From positions 1 to 64,000 of the forward strand of contig CAWHPS010000047.1 of assembly GCA_963831235.1 (NCBI GenBank): DNA of 64,000 nt, written 5' to 3'. The translations under genes were made by a program, and so were the position numbers. A model generated the notes under the pieces. That model had not been told where the DNA came from and did no database searches. It saw only the letters and a list, made by a program, of their open reading frames with translations. Source of the DNA: CAWHPS01 sp963831235 (GTDB lineage: Bacteria > Fibrobacterota > OXYB2-FULL-49-7 > JAEUSG01). Shown here in pieces: positions 18,288 to 27,141 of this stretch (positions within the stretch are counted from its first letter, which is position 1; the number at the start of each line of letters is the position of its first letter).

Positions 18288-19421
18288 ATGATTTCAACGC
18301 CATGCACTTTTATCGAATACTTCCAAGACATACCGGACCCACGCATAGAACGTAAAAAACTCCACAAACTTATCGACATAATTGTTGTCTTGGTATGTGC
18401 TACCCTTTGCGGCGCCAAGTCATTCGAGGAAGTCGAATTATTTGGCAACGAGCGAATAGAGTGGCTTAAACAGTTTCTTGAACTCAAAAACGGCATTCCA
18501 TCGCATGACACTTTTGGGCGGGCCAGTGCCTTGCTAAATCCGAAAGACTTTCAAGAATGCTTTATAAAATGGGTTGAGGCGTTACGATTGCCGAAACAAA
18601 ATGAAGTAATTGCAGTCGATGGAAAAACCGCACGGCGTTCATTTGATACCAAGGCCGACCGAAATGCTATCCATGTCGTTAGTGCCTGGGCAGCAGAAAA
18701 TAACTTGGTACTGGGGCAAATAAAGGTGAATGATAAATCCAACGAAATCACCGCTATCCCTGAATTGCTGAATATGCTCATGGTGAAAGGATGTATCGTC
18801 ACTATCGATGCAATGGGTTGTCAAAAAGCTATTGCCGACAATATTGTAACCAATGGCGCGGATTATGTTCTCGCCGTTAAAGAAAATCAACCGAGCCTGT
18901 ATGAACAAATCCGCAACCGCGTAGATACTGTCGTGGTGGATGGGTTGAAAGATGTGGCCCATGACACGTATTCAACAGAGGATAAGGGACATGGTCGCGA
19001 AGAGCATCGTGAGTATCATGTTATCGATGATATTACCTGGCTAAAAAATAAGGAACAGTGGCGATCATTGTCTGCTATCGGTGCTGTTCACTCCATAAGG
19101 AAAACAAAAAAAGCAGAGCAGACAGAAATACGGTATTATATTCTCAGTCGTAAAATGTCGGCAAAACAGTTTGGTCAGGCAGTACGCAGTCATTGGGGAA
19201 TTGAAAACAAATTGCATTGGAATCTGGATGTGTCTTTTAGAGAGGATGACTGTCGCATTAGAAAATCAAATGCACCAACAAATATGAATGTAGTCCGGCA
19301 TGTCGCTATAAATCTATTGAGACAGGAAACATCAATAAAAGCCAGTATCGTACGCAAACAATTAAAAGCAGCTTTGAGCACACAATATTTGGAGCGCATC
19401 CTTGGAATCGTTAAATTTTAA
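18288..19421 (+). CDS. ISAs1-family transposase
   Basis: 377 residues, the usual family length. Landmarks: N-terminal IPDPRIERKKLHKLIDIIVV, first catalytic aspartate in NEVIAVDGKTARRSFD, second in GCIVTIDAMGCQKAIAD, followed by YVLAVKENQPSLYE, and the C-terminal SHWGIENKLHWNLDVSFRED with the glutamate. All are typical DDE_Tnp_ISAs1 features. AAGGGGG at 18276-18282 precedes the ATG. It appears intact and probably active. Confidence 0.93.
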   Translation: MISTPCTFIEYFQDIPDPRIERKKLHKLIDIIVVLVCATLCGAKSFEEVELFGNERIEWLKQFLELKNGIPSHDTFGRASALLNPKDFQECFIKWVEALRLPKQNEVIAVDGKTARRSFDTKADRNAIHVVSAWAAENNLVLGQIKVNDKSNEITAIPELLNMLMVKGCIVTIDAMGCQKAIADNIVTNGADYVLAVKENQPSLYEQIRNRVDTVVVDGLKDVAHDTYSTEDKGHGREEHREYHVIDDITWLKNKEQWRSLSAIGAVHSIRKTKKAEQTEIRYYILSRKMSAKQFGQAVRSHWGIENKLHWNLDVSFREDDCRIRKSNAPTNMNVVRHVAINLLRQETSIKASIVRKQLKAALSTQYLERILGIVKF

Positions 19422-19715
19422 TGCGATTGCCCTGTTACACGAGTAACATCGCCGCACTGATATTCAAAACGCAGGGTCTGTTCTACAATATCAATAAAAT
19501 GTCTTAAAGAACTTTCCATGCCCCATCCCGATATTTTAAAACCAATTGAGTTATTAAGTGGGTTATTTTAAAAATATATGATTAATAGTAAGAAATGACA
19601 TACTTTCAGTAAGTTTTGCCATACTAAACTTCTTTCCCTAATAATAAAAATAACTTATACTTATTAACAGATATTCAATTAATAGTAGGTTTTTACAAGG
19701 AATGAAGGAGGCATT

Positions 19716-22166
19716 ATGACGAAGATGCGAAACGAGTTCGACTATGCGGCGATCGTTGACCCGGAGGAAATGCGGGACGCCCGTCTGTATCTGGCGCCCA
19801 TGCTGGAGACGGCGAGGGTCATCGCGGACACCCCTGGTGCAGGGCCTGAAATCGTCTGCGTGTCCCAAGGCTGGGGCACATTGCAGATCGGCCGCTCCGT
19901 GCACCACAAAAAGACCCCTTTGTGTCTTGCGGGGAGGACGTTCGCGTCCGGGTTGGGAACCCATGCCGACAGCGAAATCCTGATTCGGCTTCCCGCCGGG
20001 GCTGGGCGATTAACGGGCCTGTGCGGCGTCAACGACAGCCTGGAGACGCGCCAGTTGACCGCCCATGCGCTGGTGTTTCGTATCGAGGTCGATGGTCAAG
20101 AGGTGTGGCGGAGCGGGCCCCAGGACGCCGGCACCGAGCCGGCGCGTGTCGATGCGCGGCTCGCCGGTTGCAAGCAGTTCACCTTGAAGGTCGAGGGGCC
20201 GAATAATTATGGTCACGCAAATTGGGTCGATTTGAAAGCCACGTTGACCAACGGCAAGATCGTCGAAATTGGCAAGCCGCAAGCCGTTGACATCGGGTTC
20301 AGCTTCCGGTATGGCGGAAAACCGTCGGCGGGGTTTCTCGCGGCCTGGCGGCCGAAGAAACAGCGGTTGCCGGAGAAGGACGGCGTCGTTCTGCACCGGA
20401 TTACCCGCACCGATCCGAAGACCGGGCTGGCGGTAATCTGCGAAATCAAGGAATACACACGGTTTCCGGTGGTGGAATGGGGCCTGCGCCTGAAGAACAC
20501 CTCGAAGCGCAAGACGCCGCTCCTGGAGGACATCCGGTCTCTGGACACGGAACTGTGGCTCGGTCAGTTCCCATATCTGAACCACTGGAACGGCGACTAC
20601 TGCGCGCAGGACGGCTACGAGCCGTTTCGGGTCTCGCTGGCGCATGAGGAGGAGTACCGGTTTGCGCCGGTGGGCGGCCGCCCGACCGATCGCGCCTGGC
20701 CGTATTACAATCTCGAGTGCCCGAGCGCCAACTGCGGTCTGATCGTCGTGGTGGGTTGGTCCGGGCAATGGGCGTCTTGTTTTCGCGGACTCGACAATCA
20801 CGCCGTCCACATTACCGCCGGCCAGGAGCTGACGCATTTCAAGCTTTTGCCGGGCGAGGAAGTGCGCACCCCGTTGTCGGTGCTGATGTTCTATCGCGGC
20901 GACCGGGTGCGCTCGCAGAACCTCTGGCGGCGGTGGATGCTGGCTCATAATCTGCCCCGGCCCGGCGGACGGCTGCCCGAGCCGATCCTGCCAGTGTACT
21001 GTGCACAGGTGGGTACCGAAATGGCGGCGGAGACCGAGGAAACGCAGAAAGCCGGCATGGAACGCTACGTCGAGGAGGGGATCAAGCTCGATTACTGGTG
21101 GATGGACGCGGGCTGGTACCCGTGCGATGGCCAGTGGTCCAAAACGGGCACGTGGGAGCCGGACTCGAAGCGCTTTCCACGCGGCCTGCGGGCCGTATGC
21201 GACCACGCGCATGCCCGGGGCATGAAGACGCTGGTCTGGTTCGAGCCTGAGCGAGTGCATCCGGATACCTGGCTGTGGAAGGAGCGGCCCCAGTGGTTGC
21301 TCTCATCCCAAAAGTCGAATTACCGGCTGCTCGACCTCGGCAACCCGGCAGCGCTGAAGTGGCTGATCAACCATGTGGTCCGGACGATCCGCGAGCAGGG
21401 GATCGACCTGTACCGGCAGGATTTCAACTTCCAGCCGTTGCCGCACTGGCGCGCCAACGATGCGCCGGATCGGCAGGGGATCAGCGAGATCCGCCATGTC
21501 GAGGGGTATCTCGCCTATTGGACCGCGTTGCGTCAGCGGTTCCCCGGCATGCTGATCGACTCCTGCTCCAGCGGCGGGCGTCGCAACGACCTAGAAACCA
21601 TGCGGCTTGCCGTGCCGTTCCACAAGACCGACTACAACTATGACGACCAGACGACCAAACAGGCGTTTCACCACACGCTGTCCTCATGGCTGCCGTATTA
21701 CGGCGCGCTCTTGTTGGCGGAAGACATGGGGGATGTTTACGCGTTCCGCAGCTCGCTGGCCTCGATGACGTTGTTTGTCAACAACCTGCAGGGTGATGTG
21801 GACTGGCGCCAGTTGAAGCGCTTCACCGAGGAATGGCGGCGCATCACCGGCGCCGGGTATTTCTACGGCGACTACTATCCCCTGACCCCCTACAACCGCG
21901 ACGAGACCCAGTGGATCGCCTGGCAGTTTCACCGGCCGGATACCGGCAAGGGCCTGGTGCAGGCGTTCCGGCGCAAAGATAGCAAGGTTGTGTCAACCCG
22001 ATTCCATTTGCAGGGGCTGGAACTCGACGTGTCGTATGTCATAACGGACGTGGATGCACCGAAAAAAAGGATCACCCTGTCCGGCAAGGAACTGATGACT
22101 TCCGGCCTGATGATAGAGATGCGTCGGGCGCCACAGGCGGCGGTAATCCTGTACCAGAAGGCGTGA
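19716..22166 (+). CDS. alpha-galactosidase (GH36) with N-terminal NPCBM domain
   Basis: 816 residues. Residues ~45-175 match an NPCBM carbohydrate-binding module (GWGTLQIGRSVHHKKTPLCL, FASGLGTHADSEI). The rest is GH36: beta-supersandwich region, then the barrel with YWWMDAGWYP, GMKTLVWFEPERV, probable nucleophile Asp569 in DLYRQDFNF and acid/base Asp625 in SCSSGGRRND. It hydrolyses terminal alpha-galactosides. No clear signal peptide. AAGGAGG lies just before the ATG. The gene is clearly richer in GC than its neighbours, suggesting transfer. It lies in a plus-strand orientation among mobile DNA. Confidence 0.9.
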   Translation: MTKMRNEFDYAAIVDPEEMRDARLYLAPMLETARVIADTPGAGPEIVCVSQGWGTLQIGRSVHHKKTPLCLAGRTFASGLGTHADSEILIRLPAGAGRLTGLCGVNDSLETRQLTAHALVFRIEVDGQEVWRSGPQDAGTEPARVDARLAGCKQFTLKVEGPNNYGHANWVDLKATLTNGKIVEIGKPQAVDIGFSFRYGGKPSAGFLAAWRPKKQRLPEKDGVVLHRITRTDPKTGLAVICEIKEYTRFPVVEWGLRLKNTSKRKTPLLEDIRSLDTELWLGQFPYLNHWNGDYCAQDGYEPFRVSLAHEEEYRFAPVGGRPTDRAWPYYNLECPSANCGLIVVVGWSGQWASCFRGLDNHAVHITAGQELTHFKLLPGEEVRTPLSVLMFYRGDRVRSQNLWRRWMLAHNLPRPGGRLPEPILPVYCAQVGTEMAAETEETQKAGMERYVEEGIKLDYWWMDAGWYPCDGQWSKTGTWEPDSKRFPRGLRAVCDHAHARGMKTLVWFEPERVHPDTWLWKERPQWLLSSQKSNYRLLDLGNPAALKWLINHVVRTIREQGIDLYRQDFNFQPLPHWRANDAPDRQGISEIRHVEGYLAYWTALRQRFPGMLIDSCSSGGRRNDLETMRLAVPFHKTDYNYDDQTTKQAFHHTLSSWLPYYGALLLAEDMGDVYAFRSSLASMTLFVNNLQGDVDWRQLKRFTEEWRRITGAGYFYGDYYPLTPYNRDETQWIAWQFHRPDTGKGLVQAFRRKDSKVVSTRFHLQGLELDVSYVITDVDAPKKRITLSGKELMTSGLMIEMRRAPQAAVILYQKA

Positions 22167-22195
22167 ATAGAAGCAGAGAATGTCGTTTGTCGCGC

Positions 22196-22322
22196 CATAA
22201 CGGCGGGTTGTGTTGCGCGCGCTGGCGAGCGTCCAGCGAGCTTTTATATCAAAGGCAACAAAATCCATAATTAATATTTGTTGCCCTCTTTGCGCGCGTC
22301 AATACCAACCCGATAGTTGGGC
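22196..22322 (-). other. attC site next to the alpha-galactosidase
   Basis: In cassette sense GCCCAAC at 22322, GCGCGC arms, inner TTTGTTGCC/GGCAACAAA stem, ending CCGCCGTTATGG at 22196. The R' core is GTTATGG rather than GTTGGGC, consistent with a junction to foreign DNA on that side. Confidence 0.85.
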
Positions 22323-22446
22323 TTGCACCGAGGCTCATGTCCACCGCCCACTTCTCCGGCAATTTCAGCATCTCAGTTAAGTTGCAGAAAATACTTGAAG
22401 TATGGTTATTATTATGGTATTTTATATGGCGAAAGGTTAAAGATAG

Positions 22447-22737
22447 ATGAACCATCCCGATTTCGACTGGGATTCTAATAAAAGTGCAAACAATCTTGAA
22501 AAACATGGGATTGATTTCAGTTTTGCTCAAATTGCGTTTAAAGATACCCAAAGAGTAATAGTGCTTGATGTAAAACATAGCACTGATCAAGAAAAGCGTT
22601 ACTTTTGCTATGGAATGATTGGCGATAAGGTAGCAACTGTGCGTTTTACCTGGAGAACAGATAAAATAAGAATATTTGGCGCTGGGTTTTGGCGAGAAGG
22701 GAGAAAAAAGTATTATGAAGAAAATGGAATACACTAA
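22447..22737 (+). CDS. brnT: BrnT-type toxin
   Basis: 96 residues, DUF497 pattern: FDWDSNKSANNLEKHGIDFS (W-D-x-x-K-x-x-x-N-x-x-K-H-G), central RVIVLDVKHS, and the R-x-x-S/F-A-R-like end IFGAGFWREGRKKYYEENG. BrnT toxins are RNase-like ribosome-independent inhibitors neutralised by BrnA. It overlaps the antitoxin gene. On the plus strand, opposite to most cassette genes. Confidence 0.88.
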   Translation: MNHPDFDWDSNKSANNLEKHGIDFSFAQIAFKDTQRVIVLDVKHSTDQEKRYFCYGMIGDKVATVRFTWRTDKIRIFGAGFWREGRKKYYEENGIH

Positions 22738-22963
22738 TGCTCCGGCTGAAGTAGCGAAAGCAATTGAAAGTGGTGTTGTTATCAAGGACTTTTTGCCTTC
22801 ACCAGACAAATTAGTTTTTAAAGAAGATAACATAAAAGTCACTTTAGAATTAAGTAAAAGAAGCGTCACTCTTTTTAAGAAATATGCCCAAAAGAGTGGC
22901 GTGAAATATCAGCGCATGATGCGTAATCTGATCGATCAATACGCGAGTAAAACGCTTGTTTAG
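22715..22963 (+). CDS. brnA: BrnA-type antitoxin
   Basis: 82 residues from ATG 22715 (MKKMEYTNAPAEVAKAIESG), preceded by GGGAGAAAAAAG inside brnT; the genes overlap by 23 bp. The C-terminal half is ribbon-helix-helix-like (IKVTLELSKRSVTLFKKYAQ, YQRMMRNLIDQYASK), the DNA-binding part of BrnA that autoregulates the operon. An upstream in-frame ATG (22676) is less likely. Confidence 0.82.
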   Translation: MKKMEYTNAPAEVAKAIESGVVIKDFLPSPDKLVFKEDNIKVTLELSKRSVTLFKKYAQKSGVKYQRMMRNLIDQYASKTLV

Positions 22964-22989
22964 CTCTATCATCATTTTTATTTAATAAA

Positions 22990-23129
22990 GCACATTACGC
23001 ATTGTGCTTTTCAGTTAAGCGATCCCAGACGCCGGTCTTTGTGGTATATTTTAGCAATCGAATACGCATGCCTTAAATCCGGTGCCGTTACGTTTTGTGC
23101 CTTTTTAGTTAAGTTTATCTTGACACCGG
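22990..23129. repeat. cassette hairpins right of brnTA
   Basis: A degenerate A-type copy around 22990-23036 (ending GACGCCGGTC) and a B-type copy at 23089-23129 (arms CCGGTGCC / GACACCGG), with the usual TATATTTTAGCAATCG linker between. The region 22964-23206 has no gene. Confidence 0.7.
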
Positions 23130-23206
23130 ATTTCGTCCCTATCTCTTCATTTCGAACACCGAATCAATTATGGTTCACTTGTTGAACTGCTCTGCTATTT
23201 CCGGCA

Positions 23207-24222
23207 CCGGGTGGGTCGGGGGCCTCTCGGCCCCGTTCCCCCCTCAGAACCGTACGTGACAGTTTCCCGTCATACGGCTCAAGCATTCATAAGGCAACAC
23301 CTTGCTTTTGTGCCACCCAGACGTAACCTTGTGGCCAACTCGCTTACCATACGGATGGTTATTGCACTTAGCGCGTATAATCCGTACAGCGTGAATCCGG
23401 TTACGGCCTTTGCGATACGCACCAGCAGGCCCTAAGTCGCTGTCGACGGGAGGGGGCCCGATTTGCACATAAGTCGCGTCAGTTTCAGACGCCTTTTTGG
23501 TGTCGCCACCATGCAAACCACCATAGCGTTCCCTCCTGGAAGGGTTCTCCTGATTATCTCGCAGTAGAACACCAGCATAGACCGTCAGCCTCCCATACGG
23601 GTGAGATAATGTTCCACCGTCGTCAATCGGCGGTCAATCTCTATCTCCCTCATTACAAGAGAGCATTCGCTTCTGTCAGCTTCTCACCCCATACCTCCAT
23701 CAACCCACCTTGCGGCCAGTCTGCTCTTCCAGTAGCAAAGAGCGTAGCTATGAGGTTACTTCGTTCCGTGTTTTGACCCATTGGATGCTTTAGGTTTGCG
23801 TAGTCCGCCGGTGGGGCTATTATCCGTGCCGGGACTAGTTGGAGAGTCCCCAGCCACCCACATCCGCCTTGCGACGGACACAGGCCTGTCAATTCCTTTG
23901 GCCTGCTACCTTCGTGACGACGGTTAACCGCATTCAGTTAGTTTAACCATGGCATCCTATTCTATGCCCGACTTTGCCGGAATGGAATTATCCGGAGAGA
24001 CCCAGCCTCGCGGCTTGGCCCCTGCACTTTTGAATGTGCTGAGCACTTTGTCCGGGAGGCTTCATACCCACCGTAACAGGATTACGGCACGCATGCTCCC
24101 GTAGAATCTCGATGACGGAACATCGGGTCTGACAGGTTACCATCATGACGAGTGCGATATTCTCGTCTTATCAGCCAATGGCAGCCTTCAGACAGTCAAA
24201 GAACACAGTTGACGAATCGCGA
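23207..24222 (-). mobile_element. group II intron without reverse transcriptase, copy 3
   Basis: 1016 bp, same length and almost the same sequence as copy 2; domain V at 23247-23280. It separates leader sequence TTTCCGGCA from the attC end GCAACGGCGGG, again exactly at the attC core. In intron sense the folded attC hairpin is the 5' exon, the usual context for class C introns. Confidence 0.85.
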
Positions 24223-24346
24223 GCAACGGCGGGTTGTGTTGCGCGCGCTGCGAGCTTCCAGCGAGCTTTATATTAAAGGCAACAAAATCTATAATCTATT
24301 TTTGTTGCCATCTTTGCGCGCGTCAATACCAACCCGATAGTTGGGG
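24223..24346 (-). other. attC site, intron-invaded
   Basis: CCCCAAC at 24346 to CCGCCGTTGC at 24223 in cassette sense, with the standard inner stem. Intron copy 3 follows it. It serves the IS-disrupted cassette gene that ends at 24421. Confidence 0.85.
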
Positions 24347-24687
24347 CTGCACCGCGAATTCGCCCGCGTACCAAGCCTCCGCGGTGTCAGCATTTCCGGC
24401 GCATTACGTCTTGTGTCTTTTTAGTTAAGTTGATCTTGCGCCGGTCTTTTTTTTATGGACCTGTACCTATTCCAAAGAATCCTGCATTTTGAATCATTTC
24501 CTTGGACCATCCAAATAAAACAGTCTGTATTGCCGGACTCCTCTGCCAAATTTGGTTTCAAATAGTGTACATAATATCGGGTGCATTCCCGATTTGTTGG
24601 TGTTTTTTAAGCCAAGTATTGACATTGACCCTTTTTTTTAGTATATTTCCGATAGCAATTATAATGCAATCGGAAAGGAGCATGCCC

Positions 24688-25032
24688 ATGTCCGCCAATA
24701 AACGTCCTGTCCAACAGGTTAAGGACGCACTTTATCGACTTGGCCCTTTGTTGCCTGGCAGCATCAGCACCCAATGGAATGTCTGCGGAAAAGCGGGTTG
24801 CCGTTGCAAAGACCCCGAAAAGCCTCGTAAACACGGCCCTTATTACCAGCTCAGCTTTACCGTTGGCGGGAAGAGCTCCTCAATGTTCATTAAGGCCGCC
24901 GATATATCCGCTGTACGAGAATGTATAAAGCGCTATAGACAATTCAAAAAACTCAACAACACCCTGTTAAACGCCTATTTGCTATGGGCGCGTAACGGAG
25001 GATTACAGCAATCAAAGGAGAAAAAGCTATGA
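24688..25032 (+). CDS. DUF6788-like small IS protein
   Basis: 114 residues from ATG 24688, seven bases after GGAAAGGAG; the ATG six bases upstream is too close to that site. A cysteine cluster (WNVCGKAGCRCKDPEKPRKH) resembles a zinc-binding knuckle, followed by GPYYQLSFTVGGKSS. Its stop overlaps the next start (ATGA). Proteins of this kind accompany some ISKra4-like transposases; role unknown. Confidence 0.65.
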   Translation: MSANKRPVQQVKDALYRLGPLLPGSISTQWNVCGKAGCRCKDPEKPRKHGPYYQLSFTVGGKSSSMFIKAADISAVRECIKRYRQFKKLNNTLLNAYLLWARNGGLQQSKEKKL

Positions 25033-25424
25033 GCGGGAATATGTCTGAACAGGAGAGAGAAGAACTCAAACTTCGCATGATGGAACAAATAGAGGGCTTG
25101 TTGAACAAGATTGCCGACACCGGCGTCGTACGCAACGCGGAACAATTGCGAAAAGCCGAACTGGAGATTGCCGCAATTACCGATGGAATGGCCGGGGATG
25201 TCATCAAAACTGTCATCAAACACTCTCTGCAAGACCAGTACCTTATTACCCAGGGACAGTTATTGGCAAAGGGGGCTACCGTACGCATGAAAAACCACGG
25301 CAAGCGTGATGTCGTGATACAGCCCTATCGAGGCGATCCTTTTACTGTAGAAACGACCTATTACTACAAGGCGGGGCAGGTTCACCGGCCTGCAGCAAAA
25401 AAAAAGGGTTCTTTCCCGAATTAA
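25029..25424 (+). CDS. ISKra4-like transposase, upstream frame
   Basis: 131 residues (MSGNMSEQEREELKLRMMEQ ... RPAAKKKGSFPN). It ends just after a run of nine A at 25397-25405. Shifting -1 at the run opens KKKGFFPELTLLGVLAHHTP, which joins the catalytic frame without a stop. The full product would be about 470 residues. Ribosomal -1 slippage is the likely mode, inferred from the A9 run. Confidence 0.75.
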   Translation: MSGNMSEQEREELKLRMMEQIEGLLNKIADTGVVRNAEQLRKAELEIAAITDGMAGDVIKTVIKHSLQDQYLITQGQLLAKGATVRMKNHGKRDVVIQPYRGDPFTVETTYYYKAGQVHRPAAKKKGSFPN

Positions 25425-25456
25425 CACTGCTTGGCGTCCTCGCCCACCATACGCCG

Positions 25457-26443
25457 GTGGCCGCAAGTGAGATAACGCAATTGGCTACGGCGTTATGCTC
25501 ACTCAAGGAAGCCGTTGTGATACTCCAGGAACGAGGACGCAGCATTGATATCAAGACCCTGCGCCGTCTGACCTATCATTTCGCCGATACAGCCCGTTCA
25601 GTACAGCAAACCATCCCCCTCACTCTTTCCAATACCGTTGCGGGCAAACGATGTGCTGTTTCCGTGGATGGTGGACGCATCCGAATTCGTACGCCCAAGC
25701 AGGGTAAAAAGACCTCGAAAAAGCGAAGTCGTTTCAAGGCAGATTGGCGTGAACCCAAACTGCTCCATATCTGGCTTCTGGAGGGTGATGGGACTATCTG
25801 TCGTGATTTTGCGCCGTGGATTGACGGCACGCTGAATGGTCCCGATGCCGTCTTCATGCTCCTTGGATATTACCTGACAGCACTCAATATCACCAGCGCC
25901 GATCAGGTCCTTTTTATTGCTGACGGAGCACCTTGGATATGGGCCCGGGTTCCGCTGCTCATAAAAGAACTCGGGCTTGACCCGGCAAAGGTCTACCAAA
26001 TTGTTGATTTCTATCATGCCGTGGAGCACCTCAACGCCGTGGCAAAGCTGTGCAAGCGTTGGCCGGAAAAACGACGCCGTCAATGGGTAAGCCGCTTAAA
26101 GGGTTATCTGTGGGTGGGAAAGAATGAGGAGGTTGTGGAGGCAGTACGCGAAATCTCTCGGGGTCGAAATGGCAAACTGATAACGCGTGAAAGAAATTAT
26201 TTCGAAGGTAATATTCAGAGAATGCAATACGCATTGGCCCGGAAAAACAATCTCCCCATTGGCAGCGGCCCAATGGAAAGCGCAATCAGGCGAGTGGTGA
26301 ATCTGCGCATGAAAGGAAATGGCATCTTTTGGCTGGAACAGAATGCGGAAGCTATGATCATGCTACGCTCATACTACAAAGCGGGACGCTGGAACGATCT
26401 CTTTCTCATGGCAACCACCGCATCGGCAGGAGATCACTCATAA
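25457..26443 (+). CDS. ISKra4-like transposase, catalytic frame
   Basis: Open from the A9 run onward; the first possible independent start is GTG 25457. DDE landmarks: RCAVSVDGGRIRIR, VLFIADGAPWIWARV, YQIVDFYHAVEHLNAVAK and LPIGSGPMESAIRRVVNLRM followed by GNGIFW, the ISKra4-type signature. It is related to, but clearly different from, the remnant at 676-1375. Confidence 0.85.
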   Translation: MAASEITQLATALCSLKEAVVILQERGRSIDIKTLRRLTYHFADTARSVQQTIPLTLSNTVAGKRCAVSVDGGRIRIRTPKQGKKTSKKRSRFKADWREPKLLHIWLLEGDGTICRDFAPWIDGTLNGPDAVFMLLGYYLTALNITSADQVLFIADGAPWIWARVPLLIKELGLDPAKVYQIVDFYHAVEHLNAVAKLCKRWPEKRRRQWVSRLKGYLWVGKNEEVVEAVREISRGRNGKLITRERNYFEGNIQRMQYALARKNNLPIGSGPMESAIRRVVNLRMKGNGIFWLEQNAEAMIMLRSYYKAGRWNDLFLMATTASAGDHS

Positions 26444-26910
26444 TGTCACCCACAAAACGGGAATGCACCCCATAATATCCAACCCTAAAGCATCGTAACC
26501 CAAGAATGGCCTCACAGAATCCTCCATCCGCGCTAAACTTGAAATCTTTCCATTTAACCTCTACAATTGACGACACGGCTATTGAGTCTATATTTTCTTG
26601 CTCTATTTTCCACTTTTCAAAAGTTTGAGGAAAACCAAAGCCTGCAGCACTACCGTCTTTGCTCTTGCATGATATAGATACCTGTGAAAGAATAGAATAA
26701 GCATCTTTATACTTATGCACTGCAATGTTTTGAAAATAATTCCGAATTGTTTGAAAATATATACTGTCAGAAGGATTGCTTTGGATTGAAGCGGCCAAAA
26801 ACAGGAGCGCAAGAATCGATTTGGTAATTGTTTTCATTTTGGCCTCTTTTTCTTAAACTCTCGATTTTGTTTTACTTGCGTTGCCTTCCACAAAGGATTT
26901 TGTCTTTATT

Positions 26911-27058
26911 CCGGCGCCGTTACGATTTGTGCCTTTTCAGTTAAGTTTATCTTGGCGCCGGTTGCATTTCTGGTATTTTTATAGCCCTCGAATACACATG
27001 CCTTTAATCCGGTGCCGTTACGCCAGTTGCTTTTCAGTTACATTTATCTTGGCACCGG
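26911..27058. repeat. cassette hairpin pair (A then B)
   Basis: A-type at 26911-26961 (CCGGCGCC/GGCGCCGG), B-type at 27009-27058 (CCGGTGCC/GGCACCGG). The pair forms the 5' leader of the IS-split cassette gene starting at 26837. Between and after them are the repeated GGTATTTTTATAGCCCTCGA and TTAATTGTGC...CAATTA segments. Region 26838-27141 has no gene. Confidence 0.85.
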
Positions 27059-27141
27059 ATTTCGTCCTCATTTCTTCATTCCACTTAATTGTGCTCTGCA
27101 CCAATTACAGTTCTGCTTGTTGGGCTGCTCCGCTTTTGCCG

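Larger units (their letters stand above)
17920..19434 (+). mobile_element. ISAs1-like insertion sequence, complete copy
   Basis: 1515 bp with inverted ends beginning CAGGGCAATCGCATTAAAAT and a perfect 10-bp target duplication TTACACGAGT at 17910-17919 and 19435-19444. It carries the transposase on the plus strand and a small divergent gene at its left end. The partial inverted copy lies at 1-675. The target was the AraC-type remnant. Confidence 0.93.
17597..19519 (-). pseudogene. AraC-type regulator remnant, interrupted by an insertion sequence and frameshifted
   Basis: The 5' part is at 19435-19519 (MESSLRHFIDIVEQTLRFEY); it continues after the IS at 17919 downwards. Past the IS the frame reads to NRQMFWWM, but the continuation with regulator character lies in another phase (DADSTLCIPPGVHHRIEM, then SGTSRWSHVNFWIL, ending SLAFL at 17597). 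This is the sensor-domain pattern of sugar-responsive AraC proteins; no DNA-binding domain remains. Its position divergent from the alpha-galactosidase suggests it once regulated that gene. Confidence 0.6.
24579..26471 (+). mobile_element. ISKra4-like insertion sequence
   Basis: 1893 bp with inverted ends GGGTGCATTCCCG...CGGGAATGCACCCC and an 8-bp target duplication ATAATATC at 24571-24578 and 26472-26479. It carries a small DUF6788-like gene followed by a transposase in two frames. It interrupts a minus-strand cassette gene. Confidence 0.9.
24421..26837 (-). pseudogene. secreted cassette protein of unknown function, split by an ISKra4-like element
   Basis: The N-terminal part at 26472-26837 has a signal peptide (MKTITKSILALLFLAASIQS) and ends GLRCFRVGYY. 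Removing 24579-26471 and one ATAATATC copy continues the frame for 50 codons (VHYLKPNLAEESGNTDCFIW ... RPAQDQLN) to a TAA at 24421-24423. The last codons and the stop lie inside the hairpin repeat. The intact protein would be about 170 residues; no domain recognised. Confidence 0.8.

Noticed and set aside
20010..21260. A 416-codon frame antisense to the alpha-galactosidase
   Set aside because: It is a by-product of high GC in the GH36 gene; the sense frame has clear catalytic motifs.
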